DNA of 44,793 bases from Anaerolinea sp. (GTDB lineage: Bacteria > Chloroflexota > Anaerolineae > Anaerolineales > Villigracilaceae), in contig DYID01000028.1 in the NCBI GenBank assembly GCA_020723805.1, forward strand, positions 1 to 44,793, read 5' to 3'. Position numbers and translations under genes: made by a program. Positions 32,091 to 40,076 of this stretch are shown here, piece by piece. A model generated the notes under the pieces. The model was given only the letters and a program-made list of their open reading frames with translations, searched no databases and had not been told where the DNA came from. Position 1 is the stretch's first letter; each line of letters starts with the position of its first letter.

Positions 32091-33131
32091 CTACGGCTCA
32101 AGTTGATATTCGGTATATTCCGTCTCGCAGGGATGCCCGCGCCCAATCCACGACTTGAGCGTTTCCACCTGAATAATCATGCTAAAAACGGTCTGTGTCT
32201 CCGTGCCGTGTTTGCAGATGGAGGTTGGGTAGCCGGCGTGGTCTGCCAGCAGGGCGCGGAAGAGTTCGGGCGTCAGTTTGCCGTAGTTCTGGCGGAGCAG
32301 GTATTCGGCGCGGTTGTGGCGGATGATCGAGTTGGCGATCACACTCCGGTCCCGTTCGAAGCGGCGCATGGACGGGGCGACGTAATGGTTGGCGTGCGCC
32401 ATCACATCGTCCTTGATGTAAATTGCCTCCATGTCGGTCGCTGAGCCTTCCATCGAATAGACCTCGCCGCTGCCGTCGGCGATGACGTTGTTGTAACTGG
32501 AGGCGCGGTTCGGAAGCAGGCAGTGCGTCATGGCTTCGCTCAGGGTACGCGAGCCAAGAATGGCGCGGACGACCAGCAGACGCGGCACGCCGGGGCGCAC
32601 GTCGTTGCTGTCGAGTTGGTTGCCGGTCAGGCTGATTTTGGCGGCGTTGTATCCGGCGCTAATGGCGATGCCGCCCGCCGAAACGCCGAGGTACTCCGGC
32701 TCATCACCGGCTTGAACCTTGAGCAGGACCAGCATCGCTTCGGTCTTTGGCAGCAGGTCGTTGGTGTGCGCGATGAGGGTCGTGCCGTCGGCGGTGGCTT
32801 TGCCGCGCGCCGCCATGTCGGTGCAGCCGTGCCAGGCGAAACTTTCCCAGAGTTCCTCGCACATGGTGAGGAAGACTTCGTCGAACGAAACCTGCGCTCC
32901 CTCGGCGATGCCTTCCAGTTCCTCGATGTATTGCGGATATACGGCGCGGCTGTGCGCGAGATAGACGCGGCTCTGGTTGAGCATGGCTTCCCATGTCACA
33001 CCGGGCGGAAGTTCGTGCCGCAAACTCGCAAACATGCTCTGAATGCGTTCGCGGCACTGCTCGCCGATCTGACGCCCGACCTCGCGGTGCGTGCCGCGCG
33101 CTTCAATGAGGGGGAGAGGAGTATGGGACAT
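32091..33131 (-). CDS. C45-family autoproteolytic acyltransferase/hydrolase
   Basis: The 346-residue protein resembles the C45 (acyl-CoA:6-aminopenicillanate acyltransferase-like) Ntn hydrolases. After an N-terminal helical part (GTHREVGRQIGEQCRERI, VYPQYIEELEGIAEGAQVSFDEVFL) the likely nucleophile is the Cys near residue 102 in WHGCTDMAARG, which would become the new N-terminus after self-cleavage; LIAHTNDL and SAGYNAAKISLTGNQL follow as in the family. It should hydrolyse or transfer an amide-linked acyl group; the natural substrate is unknown. The stop codon abuts repeat sequence. It is 22 bp upstream of the thiolase stop, both on the minus strand. Confidence 0.82.
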   Translation of the reverse strand: MSHTPLPLIEARGTHREVGRQIGEQCRERIQSMFASLRHELPPGVTWEAMLNQSRVYLAHSRAVYPQYIEELEGIAEGAQVSFDEVFLTMCEELWESFAWHGCTDMAARGKATADGTTLIAHTNDLLPKTEAMLVLLKVQAGDEPEYLGVSAGGIAISAGYNAAKISLTGNQLDSNDVRPGVPRLLVVRAILGSRTLSEAMTHCLLPNRASSYNNVIADGSGEVYSMEGSATDMEAIYIKDDVMAHANHYVAPSMRRFERDRSVIANSIIRHNRAEYLLRQNYGKLTPELFRALLADHAGYPTSICKHGTETQTVFSMIIQVETLKSWIGRGHPCETEYTEYQLEP

Positions 33132-33153
33132 TGTAAAAAAGAAAATGCCCCGG

Positions 33154-34350
33154 CTATTCGACCTCCACCGCCATTGCCACCGCCTCGCCGCCGCCCAGAC
33201 AGAGCGCCGCGATACCGCGCTTCAACCCGCGATTCTTCAGGGCGTGGATCAACGTGACCAGCACGCGCGTCCCGCTTGCGCCCAGCGGGTGACCGATGGC
33301 AATCGCACCGCCGTTGACGTTGACCTTGTTCCAGTCCCAACCGTCGTTGGCGAGGGCGTAGCCGTCTGCCAGCACCTGCGCGGCAAAGGCTTCGTTGAGC
33401 TCGATCAGGTCCACGTCGGCGAAGGTCCAGCCAATTTTCTTCAGCAGTTTAGGCATGGCATAGGCGGGCGCGGCGAACAGATATTTCGGCTCGACCGCCG
33501 CCTGAGCATAGCCCACAATGCGCGCCAGCGGCTTGAGACCATGCTTTTCGGCATAGGCGCGGGATGCAATGACCACCGCCGCCGCGCCGTCGCTCATTTG
33601 CGACGAGTTGCCGGGGCTGACCTTGCCGTCTGCTTTGAAGGCGGGCTTGAGTTTGGAGAGCGCCTCCAGCGTCGTATCCTTGCGCGGACCTTCATCCTGC
33701 GTCACCTCGACGACGCCTTTGCGCCCCGCAATTTGGACGGGGACGATTTCAGCGTTGAACCAGCCTTTTTCTTGAGCCTCCACAGCCCGTTCGTGAGAGC
33801 GAAGCGCGTATTCATCCATCGCTTCACGCGTGACCTCGTACTCGTCTGCGATGAATTCAGCCGCCATTCCCATCCCCCAGTTCTCGAACGGGTCCCACAA
33901 GCCGTCATTGAGCAGGGCATCGGTAAGGGTCTGATTGCCGAACTTCAACTCGCCCGAACGACCCGAGACGAGATACGGGGCGCGGCTCATGGACTCGAAG
34001 CCGCCTGCCACGAACAAATCGGCGTCGCCCGCTCGAATTGCCTGCGCCGAAAGCATGGCGGCTTTCAGCCCCGACCCGCAGACTTTGTTGATGGTGCTGG
34101 CTCCAACCGTCGCCGGGACGCCGCCGTGAATGCCCGCCTGCCGGGCAGGAGCCTGCCCCAGCCCTGCCGAAACGACGTTGCCCATGATGACTTCTTCGAT
34201 TTCTTCAGGGTTGATGCCTGCCCGTTCCACTGCGGCTTTGACCGCAATCGCCCCCAACTGCGGGGCAGGAATTCCGCTCAGCACCCCCTGAAACTTGCCA
34301 ATCGGTGTGCGCACCGCACTCAAAATGACGGCTTCGTTTTCCTGGCTCAT
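33154..34350 (-). CDS. acetyl-CoA C-acetyltransferase (thiolase)
   Basis: The 398-residue protein is a type II thiolase. The nucleophilic Cys is in [11 protein letters not shown], with [24 protein letters not shown] (catalytic His) and [14 protein letters not shown] (second Cys) following. It probably condenses two acetyl-CoA or cleaves acetoacetyl-CoA. It differs clearly from the thiolase at 12079 (VCGSG versus LCASG, LCLGGG versus LCVGVG), so the two are not a recent duplication and may have different chain-length roles. The ATG at 34350 has GGAGGA 5 nt upstream on the minus strand. A TATAAT lies at 34410-34415, about 60 nt upstream. Its downstream neighbour is the C45 hydrolase gene. Confidence 0.93.
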   Translation of the reverse strand: MSQENEAVILSAVRTPIGKFQGVLSGIPAPQLGAIAVKAAVERAGINPEEIEEVIMGNVVSAGLGQAPARQAGIHGGVPATVGASTINKVCGSGLKAAMLSAQAIRAGDADLFVAGGFESMSRAPYLVSGRSGELKFGNQTLTDALLNDGLWDPFENWGMGMAAEFIADEYEVTREAMDEYALRSHERAVEAQEKGWFNAEIVPVQIAGRKGVVEVTQDEGPRKDTTLEALSKLKPAFKADGKVSPGNSSQMSDGAAAVVIASRAYAEKHGLKPLARIVGYAQAAVEPKYLFAAPAYAMPKLLKKIGWTFADVDLIELNEAFAAQVLADGYALANDGWDWNKVNVNGGAIAIGHPLGASGTRVLVTLIHALKNRGLKRGIAALCLGGGEAVAMAVEVE

Positions 34351-34409
34351 GGAGTCCTCCATTGTGTTTTTAGCGCTTCTCAAGTGAGCGCATCCGACGC
34401 GCTAAAGAC

Positions 34410-34415
34410 ATTATA
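34410..34415 (-). promoter_or_regulatory. possible -10 box for the second thiolase gene
   Basis: A perfect TATAAT on the minus strand 59 nt before the thiolase ATG. No good -35 is seen at 17 nt. Confidence 0.45.
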
Positions 34416-34445
34416 AAGCAAACATGCCCAACCTCGATTCGATTC

Positions 34446-36188
34446 TCAAGCGGCGATGATGGCTTTCTGTATTCCTCTCACCGAGTTGACACGGAATACT
34501 TCGGTGCAGACGCTCAATTCCTCCCGCAGAATGACCCTTTCTTCGGCTCCTCCCGTTTCCAGCAGATGCGCCCGGAAGGTGCCGGGCAGCAGTCCGCACG
34601 AGACGGGCGGGGTGTAGAGTTTGCCGCCGATTCTGACGAGCAGGTTGCCGAGGGTGAACTCGGTCAGTTCGCCGCGTTCGTTATAGAGGAGAACGTCGTC
34701 CAAGCCGGGGAAGCTTTGCAGGGCGGTTTCGTACACGCCCCGCTGGGTGGTCTTGTGAAAGAGAAACACGTCGCTGGAGTGAACGGGTTGTTTTGCAAGC
34801 GCAACTCTCAGCGGCTGATGCTGACCTGTTGGCAGGAGTGATTGCGCCTCGAAACTCAAGTTGCCGTTTTGGGCAAGCAAAACCCTGATGCGCTGTGGGG
34901 ATGTGAAGCGGGATGCCATGTCATCCAAATATGCCTCGAGCGCAGAATGGGACGGCGCGGGGAAGCCGAAATATTCAGCCGAATCGAGCAGGCGGGCAAT
35001 GTGCTTCTCGCACAAAAAGAAGCCTTCTTCGGGCGTCCAGCGCATGGTTTCGAGCAGGGAGAAGACTGGCGGCGCTTCGGTCAGGACGCGGGTTTTGAGC
35101 AGGGCTTCGGCATATTCATCCGCGCTGGTGGAATCCCAGACGATGCCGCCGCCGGCGCCGTATTCGGCGGTTTGGGTTTCGCGGTCAATCCAGACGGTGC
35201 GTATCGCGACGTTGAACGAAGCCTTACGCCCCGGAGCGAGATAGCCGATACTGCCGGTGTAGATATGACGCGGCGTGGTTTCGAGCGCGGCGATGATTTT
35301 CATGGTGCTGACCTTCGGCGCGCCGGTGATGGAAGCACAGGGGAAGAGCGCTTCGAAGATTTCCGTCAGCGGGGCGCTGGTTTGGGCGGTGACGGTGGAG
35401 GTCATTTGCCAGAGGGTGGGATATTTTTCAACCGCAAACAATTCAGGCACGCGGACGCTTCCCAGCCGCGCAATGCGGCTGAGGTCGTTGCGGATCATGT
35501 CCACAATCATGACGTTTTCGGCGCGGTTCTTTTCCGAGTCTTTCAGCCATTGCGCCTGTTCCCGGTCTTCGAGTGTTGTGCGTCCGCGGCGCGCCGTGCC
35601 TTTCATGGGGCGGCAGGTGATGGTCTCGCCTTCGAGCGAGAAGAACAGTTCCGGCGATGCGGAAGCGATGACGTGCCGTCCCGTGTCAATGTAGGCGGCG
35701 TGGTTGTTCTGACTTTGTGCGAGGTGGAGAAAGAAATTCCAGGGATCGGCGCTGAAATTGGCGCGCAGGCGCATGGTGTAGTTGACCTGATAGGTGCGTC
35801 CGTGAGCGATGTGGTCTTTGATTTGTGCGATGGCTTCGGTGTAAGTCTGGCGGTCAACGGTGGGGGACCAGCCTAAAGCCGGTTTGGGCGAGACAGGCTG
35901 AGGCAGGGAGACGAGGCGGGGCGGGGGGTAGAGTCCAAACCAGAGGAGGGGGAAGCCGGTCGGAGGTCGGGTTTGAAGCGCGTTGTCGAAGGCTGGCGCG
36001 GCTTCGTAACTGAGAAAGCCCGCCGCGTGCCACTTTCTACTTTCCACCAAGTCCTCGATTTGACGCAGGGCGGGGATGACCTCCTGCAAAGCCTGCGCTT
36101 GAATTACTCGATGCGGTTGAGTGAAGTACAGCCAGCGGTCGTTTCCCCTGAGCAGGGTTTCATCTTTTTGTGGTTCAATTGGGCGCAT
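34446..36188 (-). CDS. pabBC: aminodeoxychorismate synthase component I fused to 4-amino-4-deoxychorismate lyase (PabB-PabC)
   Basis: The 580-residue protein has two parts. Residues 1-350 are PabB/TrpE-like: YTEAIAQIKDHIAHGRTYQVNYT, ASASPELFF, ITCRPMKGTARRG, NVMIVDMIRNDLSRIA, and SITGAPKVSTMKII, then the GSIGYL and GAGGGIVWDS blocks. The rest is a PLP-dependent lyase (FLLCEKHIARLLDSAEYFGF-like start; LLYNERGELTEFTLGNLLV; PVSCGLLPGTFRAHLL). Together they convert chorismate plus ammonia to p-aminobenzoate for folate; the glutaminase PabA is not in the window. The ATG at 36188 was chosen because sequence before it shadows VanZ; this start overlaps the divergent VanZ start (CATG). Confidence 0.9.
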   Translation of the reverse strand: MRPIEPQKDETLLRGNDRWLYFTQPHRVIQAQALQEVIPALRQIEDLVESRKWHAAGFLSYEAAPAFDNALQTRPPTGFPLLWFGLYPPPRLVSLPQPVSPKPALGWSPTVDRQTYTEAIAQIKDHIAHGRTYQVNYTMRLRANFSADPWNFFLHLAQSQNNHAAYIDTGRHVIASASPELFFSLEGETITCRPMKGTARRGRTTLEDREQAQWLKDSEKNRAENVMIVDMIRNDLSRIARLGSVRVPELFAVEKYPTLWQMTSTVTAQTSAPLTEIFEALFPCASITGAPKVSTMKIIAALETTPRHIYTGSIGYLAPGRKASFNVAIRTVWIDRETQTAEYGAGGGIVWDSTSADEYAEALLKTRVLTEAPPVFSLLETMRWTPEEGFFLCEKHIARLLDSAEYFGFPAPSHSALEAYLDDMASRFTSPQRIRVLLAQNGNLSFEAQSLLPTGQHQPLRVALAKQPVHSSDVFLFHKTTQRGVYETALQSFPGLDDVLLYNERGELTEFTLGNLLVRIGGKLYTPPVSCGLLPGTFRAHLLETGGAEERVILREELSVCTEVFRVNSVRGIQKAIIAA

Positions 36189-36204
36189 GTCGAAAGGAAT
36201 TGTA
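36174..36204. promoter_or_regulatory. overlapping divergent leaderless promoters of pabBC and vanZ
   Basis: TTCAAT (36174-36179, plus) lies 7 nt before the vanZ ATG at 36187, and TACAAT (complement of 36199-36204) lies 10 nt before the pabBC ATG at 36188. The two start codons share the CATG at 36186-36189, so each promoter lies inside the other gene's first codons. Confidence 0.45.
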
Positions 36205-36567
36205 CACCGTTGGCTTCCCGCCTTGTTGGTGATGCTGGTCATTTTTGCGTTTTCCGCCCAGCCTTCGGAACACTTGCCGGATTTCAACCGCCTGGACCGC
36301 CTGGTGAAAAAGGGCGGTCACATGCTGGGATATGCCCTGCTGGCGGTCTCGTACTGGCGCGGGCTGGAATGGGATGGGCGGCGGCGTCCCATGGCATGGC
36401 TGTTCGCTGTGCTGTATGCGGCGACCGATGAATTTCATCAGTCGTTTGTGCCGGGGCGCAACGCTTCGCTCTGGGATGTGGTTATTTTCGACAGCCTGGG
36501 GGCTGTGGCGGGGATTTGGCTGGCAGGTGAGTTTTTCAAATTGAAGAGGCGAAATATTGTGGATTAA
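36187..36567 (+). CDS. VanZ-like family membrane protein
   Basis: The 126-residue protein is VanZ-like: a first helix (LPALLVMLVIFAFSAQPS), KKGGHMLGYALLAVSYWRGL with the conserved His, FAVLYAATDEFHQSFVPGRNASLWDVVIFDSLGAVAGIWLAG with the ATDEFHQ-x-PGR hallmark, and a short basic tail. About four membrane segments are expected. VanZ itself alters teicoplanin resistance, but most relatives have no known role. Its start overlaps that of pabBC on the other strand. A repeat element lies immediately after its stop codon. Confidence 0.88.
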   Translation: MSKGIVHRWLPALLVMLVIFAFSAQPSEHLPDFNRLDRLVKKGGHMLGYALLAVSYWRGLEWDGRRRPMAWLFAVLYAATDEFHQSFVPGRNASLWDVVIFDSLGAVAGIWLAGEFFKLKRRNIVD

Positions 36568-36681
36568 TAACTGATGTTATGCGGTAGCGCGAGATTCCTG
36601 TCCTGAGCCTGCCGAAGGGTATCTCGCGTTTTCAGGCGACATAAATGTCGCACTACGAGAAAACCGCGTAAGGCGCGTTAC
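36564..36681. repeat. palindromic repeat element, copy C (type 2)
   Basis: The complement of copy B1 (30345-30440) with an insertion of about 24 bp (CCTGTCCTGAGCCTGCC...). It keeps the TTAATAACTGATGTTA and CGCGTAAGGCGCGTTACT ends and the AGGCGACATAAATGTCGC arm. The end supplies the TAA stop codon of scpA (36678-36680, minus strand). Confidence 0.82.
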
Positions 36682-37448
36682 TCGAATTCGATTTCGATTT
36701 CTTCGTCTTCCGACCAGTCCTCCAGACGGTCGAGTTCGATGTCGCCGAACAGACCTTCCTGATGCGCCTGGATGCGGTAGCGTTTGATGAGTTCGAGCAT
36801 CGCCAGAAACGTGACGACGATTTCGAGGCGCGACGTGCTGTCTTTGATGAGCGCACTAAAGGCGGTGCGCTGAACAGCCTTTAGTGTCTTGGTGATCAAT
36901 TCGATTTTCTCGCGGATGGTCACGCGCGGCGGAGCGATGACCGTTCCCAGCGGTTGGCGGGCTTTTTCGCGGGCGAACACTTCTTCCGCCGCGGCGACCA
37001 GTTTTTCCAGCGTGATGTTCGAGAGGTCGAGTTTCGGCTCCACCTTGGGCGGCGGGGCGACGCGCAGATACGTCCGCAGGTTGGCTTGCTGGCGGGCGTT
37101 GAGCCATTCGCCGATTTCCTTGAAGCGCTTGTACAGTTTGAGTTGATCCACCAGCGCCTGTCCGGCGTCTTCTTCGCCGGGTTCGCGGGCGGGCGGGCGC
37201 GGCAGCAATGCTTCAGACTTGATCTGGATGAGTTTCGCGGCAATCACCAGAAACGCGGAGATTTCGTCTGCGTTCATTTGCTCCAGGCTGTGAATGTGCG
37301 CCAGGTACTGGTCGGTGACCGAGGCGAGCGAAACGGCGGTAATATCCAGCTCGGCGCGTTCGATCAGGCTGAGGAGCAGGTCGAGCGGTCCCTCATAGAC
37401 GGGTGTTTGCACTTTGTAGTTCAACTGGCGTCCCAGCAGATTTTCCAT
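36678..37448 (-). CDS. scpA: segregation and condensation protein A (ScpA kleisin)
   Basis: The 256-residue protein is the kleisin subunit of bacterial SMC condensin. The N-terminus (YKVQTPVYEGPLDLLLSLIERAELDITAVSLASVTDQYLAHI) and DEISAFLVIAAKLIQIKSEALLP are hallmarks of the SMC-binding region, and the C-terminal winged helix (VVTFLAMLELIKRYRIQAHQEGLFGDIEL) binds the SMC head. No ScpB gene follows in this window. The stop codon is provided by the end of a repeat element, and the acidic tail just before it (WSEDEEIEIEFE) is normal for the family. The start is 9 nt after a TATAAT box, so the transcript is probably leaderless; it diverges from moaC. Confidence 0.93.
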   Translation of the reverse strand: MENLLGRQLNYKVQTPVYEGPLDLLLSLIERAELDITAVSLASVTDQYLAHIHSLEQMNADEISAFLVIAAKLIQIKSEALLPRPPAREPGEEDAGQALVDQLKLYKRFKEIGEWLNARQQANLRTYLRVAPPPKVEPKLDLSNITLEKLVAAAEEVFAREKARQPLGTVIAPPRVTIREKIELITKTLKAVQRTAFSALIKDSTSRLEIVVTFLAMLELIKRYRIQAHQEGLFGDIELDRLEDWSEDEEIEIEFE

Positions 37449-37457
37449 AGGCGGGGA

Positions 37458-37463
37458 ATTATA
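37458..37463 (-). promoter_or_regulatory. TATAAT -10 box of scpA
   Basis: A perfect TATAAT on the minus strand 9 nt before the scpA ATG (37448). A leaderless or nearly leaderless transcript is expected. Confidence 0.6.
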
Positions 37464-37469
37464 ACCCGT

Positions 37470-37489
37470 GTCACGACTTCAGTCGTGAC
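37470..37489. promoter_or_regulatory. 9-bp palindrome between divergent scpA and moaC promoters
   Basis: GTCACGACT and AGTCGTGAC flank a 2-nt spacer. The site sits where the -35 elements of both divergent promoters should be, so a bound protein could regulate both. It might also be a fragment of a dispersed intergenic repeat. Confidence 0.5.
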
Positions 37490-37494
37490 TACGA

Positions 37495-37500
37495 TATAAT
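37495..37500 (+). promoter_or_regulatory. TATAAT -10 box of moaC, leaderless
   Basis: A perfect TATAAT separated by 7 nt from the moaC ATG at 37508, with no room for a Shine-Dalgarno site. Confidence 0.65.
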
Positions 37501-37507
37501 TTGCCGC

Positions 37508-37987
37508 ATGTCCAACCAATTGACTCATCTCGACGAACACGGGCGCGCCCGCATGGTGGATGTCGGTCACAAGGCGGAGACCGAACGGACGGCAGTGGCG
37601 CGCGGCGAAGTGCACATGAAGCGCGAGACGCTGGAATTGATTCGCGCCGGGCAGATGAAAAAAGGCGACGTGCTGACTGTGGCGCAGATTGCCGGCATTG
37701 CCGCTTCCAAACGGACCTCGGACCTGATCCCGCTCTGTCATCCTCTCCCGCTCTCCAAAGTGGACGTGGACCTCACGCTGGACGATTCGCTGCCCGGCGT
37801 GGTCATCACCGCCACCGTCAAAGTGACCGGCAAGACCGGCGTCGAAATGGAGGCGCTGACGGCGGTCTCGGTGGCGGCGCTGACGGTTTACGATATGGCA
37901 AAAGCCGCCGAAAAAACCATGCGCATCCAGAACATTCGCCTCATCGAAAAACACGGCGGGCAAAGCGGAGACATCCTCAATGAATAA
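37508..37987 (+). CDS. moaC: cyclic pyranopterin monophosphate synthase MoaC
   Basis: The 159-residue protein carries out the second step of molybdenum cofactor synthesis, converting the MoaA product to cyclic pyranopterin monophosphate. Family blocks include [36 protein letters not shown] (conserved catalytic His), and [23 protein letters not shown]. It starts 7 nt after a TATAAT box and overlaps moaD by 8 bp. moaA is not in the window. The cluster moaC-moaD-moaE makes the pterin and its sulfur carrier. Confidence 0.96.
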   Translation: MSNQLTHLDEHGRARMVDVGHKAETERTAVARGEVHMKRETLELIRAGQMKKGDVLTVAQIAGIAASKRTSDLIPLCHPLPLSKVDVDLTLDDSLPGVVITATVKVTGKTGVEMEALTAVSVAALTVYDMAKAAEKTMRIQNIRLIEKHGGQSGDILNE

Positions 37988-38228
37988 GATACGCTTGTTA
38001 TTTTTTGCCACCCTCCGCGAGCGGGCGGGGACCAAAGCGCTGGACTTGGAAATCCCGGCGGATATGACCGTGCGGGGGCTGAAGGAGAAACTTGCCGCCG
38101 AGTATCCCAATCTGCGCGAATCCATGAAAAGCGTGTTGATTACCATCAACCGCGAATATGCCTTCGATGAAGCGGTCATCCCGCCGAATGCCGAGATGGC
38201 GCTCTTTCCGCCGGTCAGTGGAGGGTGA
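37980..38228 (+). CDS. moaD: molybdopterin synthase small subunit MoaD (sulfur carrier)
   Basis: The 82-residue ubiquitin-like protein ends in the required GG (PPVSGG), which is activated and carries the thiocarboxylate. It contains the usual [12 protein letters not shown] first strand and [10 protein letters not shown] end. Its start overlaps moaC by 8 bp, and its stop overlaps or abuts the beginning of moaE, indicating one operon with fixed stoichiometry. Confidence 0.95.
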   Translation: MNKIRLLFFATLRERAGTKALDLEIPADMTVRGLKEKLAAEYPNLRESMKSVLITINREYAFDEAVIPPNAEMALFPPVSGG

Positions 38229-38236
38229 TTTTTCTC

Positions 38237-38701
38237 ATGTCTGAAAACTTTCCCACCATTTTTTCCATCACCGAAGACGAAATTGACCTGAACGACCTGC
38301 TGGCAAAGATTACGCTCACCTCCACCGGCGCGGCGGCGATCTTCGCCGGCATGGTGCGCGGCGAGACGAAGCGGGGCGATGCCCATCAGACGGAATATCT
38401 CGAATACGAGGCATATATCCCGATGGCGGAAGCGAAGATGAAGCAGGTGGCAGATGAGATTCGCGCACGCTGGGAAAGCATCGAGGGCATTGCCATCGTC
38501 CAGCGCATCGGTAAACTCTATCCCAAAACGCCGACGGTTCTCATCGCCTGCACGGCGGCGCACCGCGATACCGGCGTCTTCGAGGCGGCGCGTTACGGCA
38601 TTGACCGCCTGAAGGAGATTGTGCCGATTTGGAAGAAGGAGGTCGGACCGAACGGCGAAGAGTGGGTGGAAGGGGAGTACATTCCGAAGGCGGGGGAGTA
38701 G
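38237..38701 (+). CDS. moaE: molybdopterin synthase large subunit MoaE
   Basis: The 154-residue protein has the MoaE core: AAAIFAGMVRGETKRG, LEYEAYIPMAEAKM, VQRIGKLYPKTPTVLIACTAAHRDTGVFEAARYGIDRLKEIVPIWKKEVG with the active-site Lys and the Arg/His patch. It inserts two sulfurs from MoaD into cyclic pyranopterin monophosphate. The ATG at 38237 was chosen; GGAGGG ends 11 nt upstream, inside the moaD stop region. A GTG at 38225 is an alternative that adds four residues. It is followed by about 140 bp without a gene before fabF, holding only a phrase (GAGCCTGTCCTGAGCG) found in intergenic repeats. Confidence 0.94.
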   Translation: MSENFPTIFSITEDEIDLNDLLAKITLTSTGAAAIFAGMVRGETKRGDAHQTEYLEYEAYIPMAEAKMKQVADEIRARWESIEGIAIVQRIGKLYPKTPTVLIACTAAHRDTGVFEAARYGIDRLKEIVPIWKKEVGPNGEEWVEGEYIPKAGE

Positions 38702-38840
38702 GAGAGGCATCGGGGAGAAAAGGCTTTTTACGCGGCGGCAGGCACCGGCTAGGGATGAGGCGGAGCCTGTCCTGAGCGTGACTTGCTTTGCCTTATGGGG
38801 TTTTACTAGTGCGCAAGTCAAATCGAAATGCGAGGTTTGA

Positions 38841-40076
38841 ATGGAAAAAGTTGTCATTACCGGCATGGGGACGGTCAACCCGCTGGGGTTGACGGTGCAA
38901 GAGAGTTGGCAGAATGCGGTCAACGGCGTTTCGGGCGTGGGGCGGATTACTCACTTCGACCCGTCGGCGCTCAATGTGCATATTGCCGCCGAGGTGAAAA
39001 ATTTCGCCCCCGAACATTATATGGATGCGAAGGAGGCGCGCCGCCGTGACCGTTTTGAGCAGTTGGCGGTTGCCGCGGCAAAGGATGCCATCGCCAGTTC
39101 CGGGCTGGAGATTACCGAGGAAAACTCCGGGCGGATCGGCGTACTGGTCTCCTCTGCCATCGGCGGCATCAAGTCGTTGAGCGATGCGGTGATTACCAAC
39201 TACACGGAAGGACCGCGCCGCGTCAGTCCGTTTCTTATTCCCATGCTGATGCCGAACGGCGCAGCGGGCATGATTGCGATTGATTTTCAAATCAAGGGTC
39301 CGTGTTTTTCGGTGGCGTCGGCGTGCGCTTCCGGCGCGGATGGGATTGGCACGGCGTTCCTGATGCTGAAGGCAGGGATGATTGACGCCGCTCTGGCAGG
39401 CGCAACGGAGGCGACCATCTGCCCGGTGGGGGTGGCGGCGTTCGACCGCGTGGGGGCGATGTCGCGCCGCAATGACGATTTTTCGATGACGCCCCAACCG
39501 TTCGATAAGAATCGCGACGGGCTGGTGATGGGTGAGGGTGCGGCGGTGCTGGTGCTGGAACGCGAGTCTCATGCGAGAAAGCGCGGCGCAACCATCCTGG
39601 CGGAACTGGCAGGGTACGGCGCGACAGCGGACGCCTTCCACGTCACTGCGCCGCATGAGACCGGGGCGGGCGGTGCGGCAGCGATGCAGATGGCGCTCGA
39701 CTCGGCAGGTGCGAACGTGGATGAACTCGGCTATATCAATGCGCATGGAACCGGCACACCTCTGAATGATGTGTCGGAAACGCGGGCGGTCAAAGCCGCA
39801 TTTGGCGAGCGGGCGTATCAGATTCCGATTTCTTCGACCAAATCCATGACCGGTCACATGATGGGTGCCACCGGCGCGCTGGAAGCCATTTTCTGCGTGC
39901 AGGCGGTACGAGAGGGAATCCTGCCGCCGACCATTCATTACCAAACGCCCGACCCCGAATGCGACCTGGATTACATCCCCAATCAGGCGCGCGAGAAGAA
40001 AATCACGCTGGCGCTCAGCAACGCTTTTGGTTTTGGCGGGCATAACGCTGTGCTGGCGATACGAAAGTACGCATAA
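38841..40076 (+). CDS. fabF: beta-ketoacyl-ACP synthase II
   Basis: The 411-residue protein is a condensing enzyme of type II fatty acid synthesis that extends acyl-ACP with malonyl-ACP. The nucleophile Cys is in VASACASGADGIGTAF near residue 163; the two catalytic His residues are in YINAHGTGTPLNDVSET and KSMTGHMMGATGALEA; NAFGFGGHNAVLAI is the family C-terminal block. Size and motifs fit FabF rather than FabH. No acpP, fabD or fabG is in the window, so it is detached from the usual fab cluster. Its stop is immediately followed by the ATG of the phosphatase gene. Confidence 0.95.
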   Translation: MEKVVITGMGTVNPLGLTVQESWQNAVNGVSGVGRITHFDPSALNVHIAAEVKNFAPEHYMDAKEARRRDRFEQLAVAAAKDAIASSGLEITEENSGRIGVLVSSAIGGIKSLSDAVITNYTEGPRRVSPFLIPMLMPNGAAGMIAIDFQIKGPCFSVASACASGADGIGTAFLMLKAGMIDAALAGATEATICPVGVAAFDRVGAMSRRNDDFSMTPQPFDKNRDGLVMGEGAAVLVLERESHARKRGATILAELAGYGATADAFHVTAPHETGAGGAAAMQMALDSAGANVDELGYINAHGTGTPLNDVSETRAVKAAFGERAYQIPISSTKSMTGHMMGATGALEAIFCVQAVREGILPPTIHYQTPDPECDLDYIPNQAREKKITLALSNAFGFGGHNAVLAIRKYA

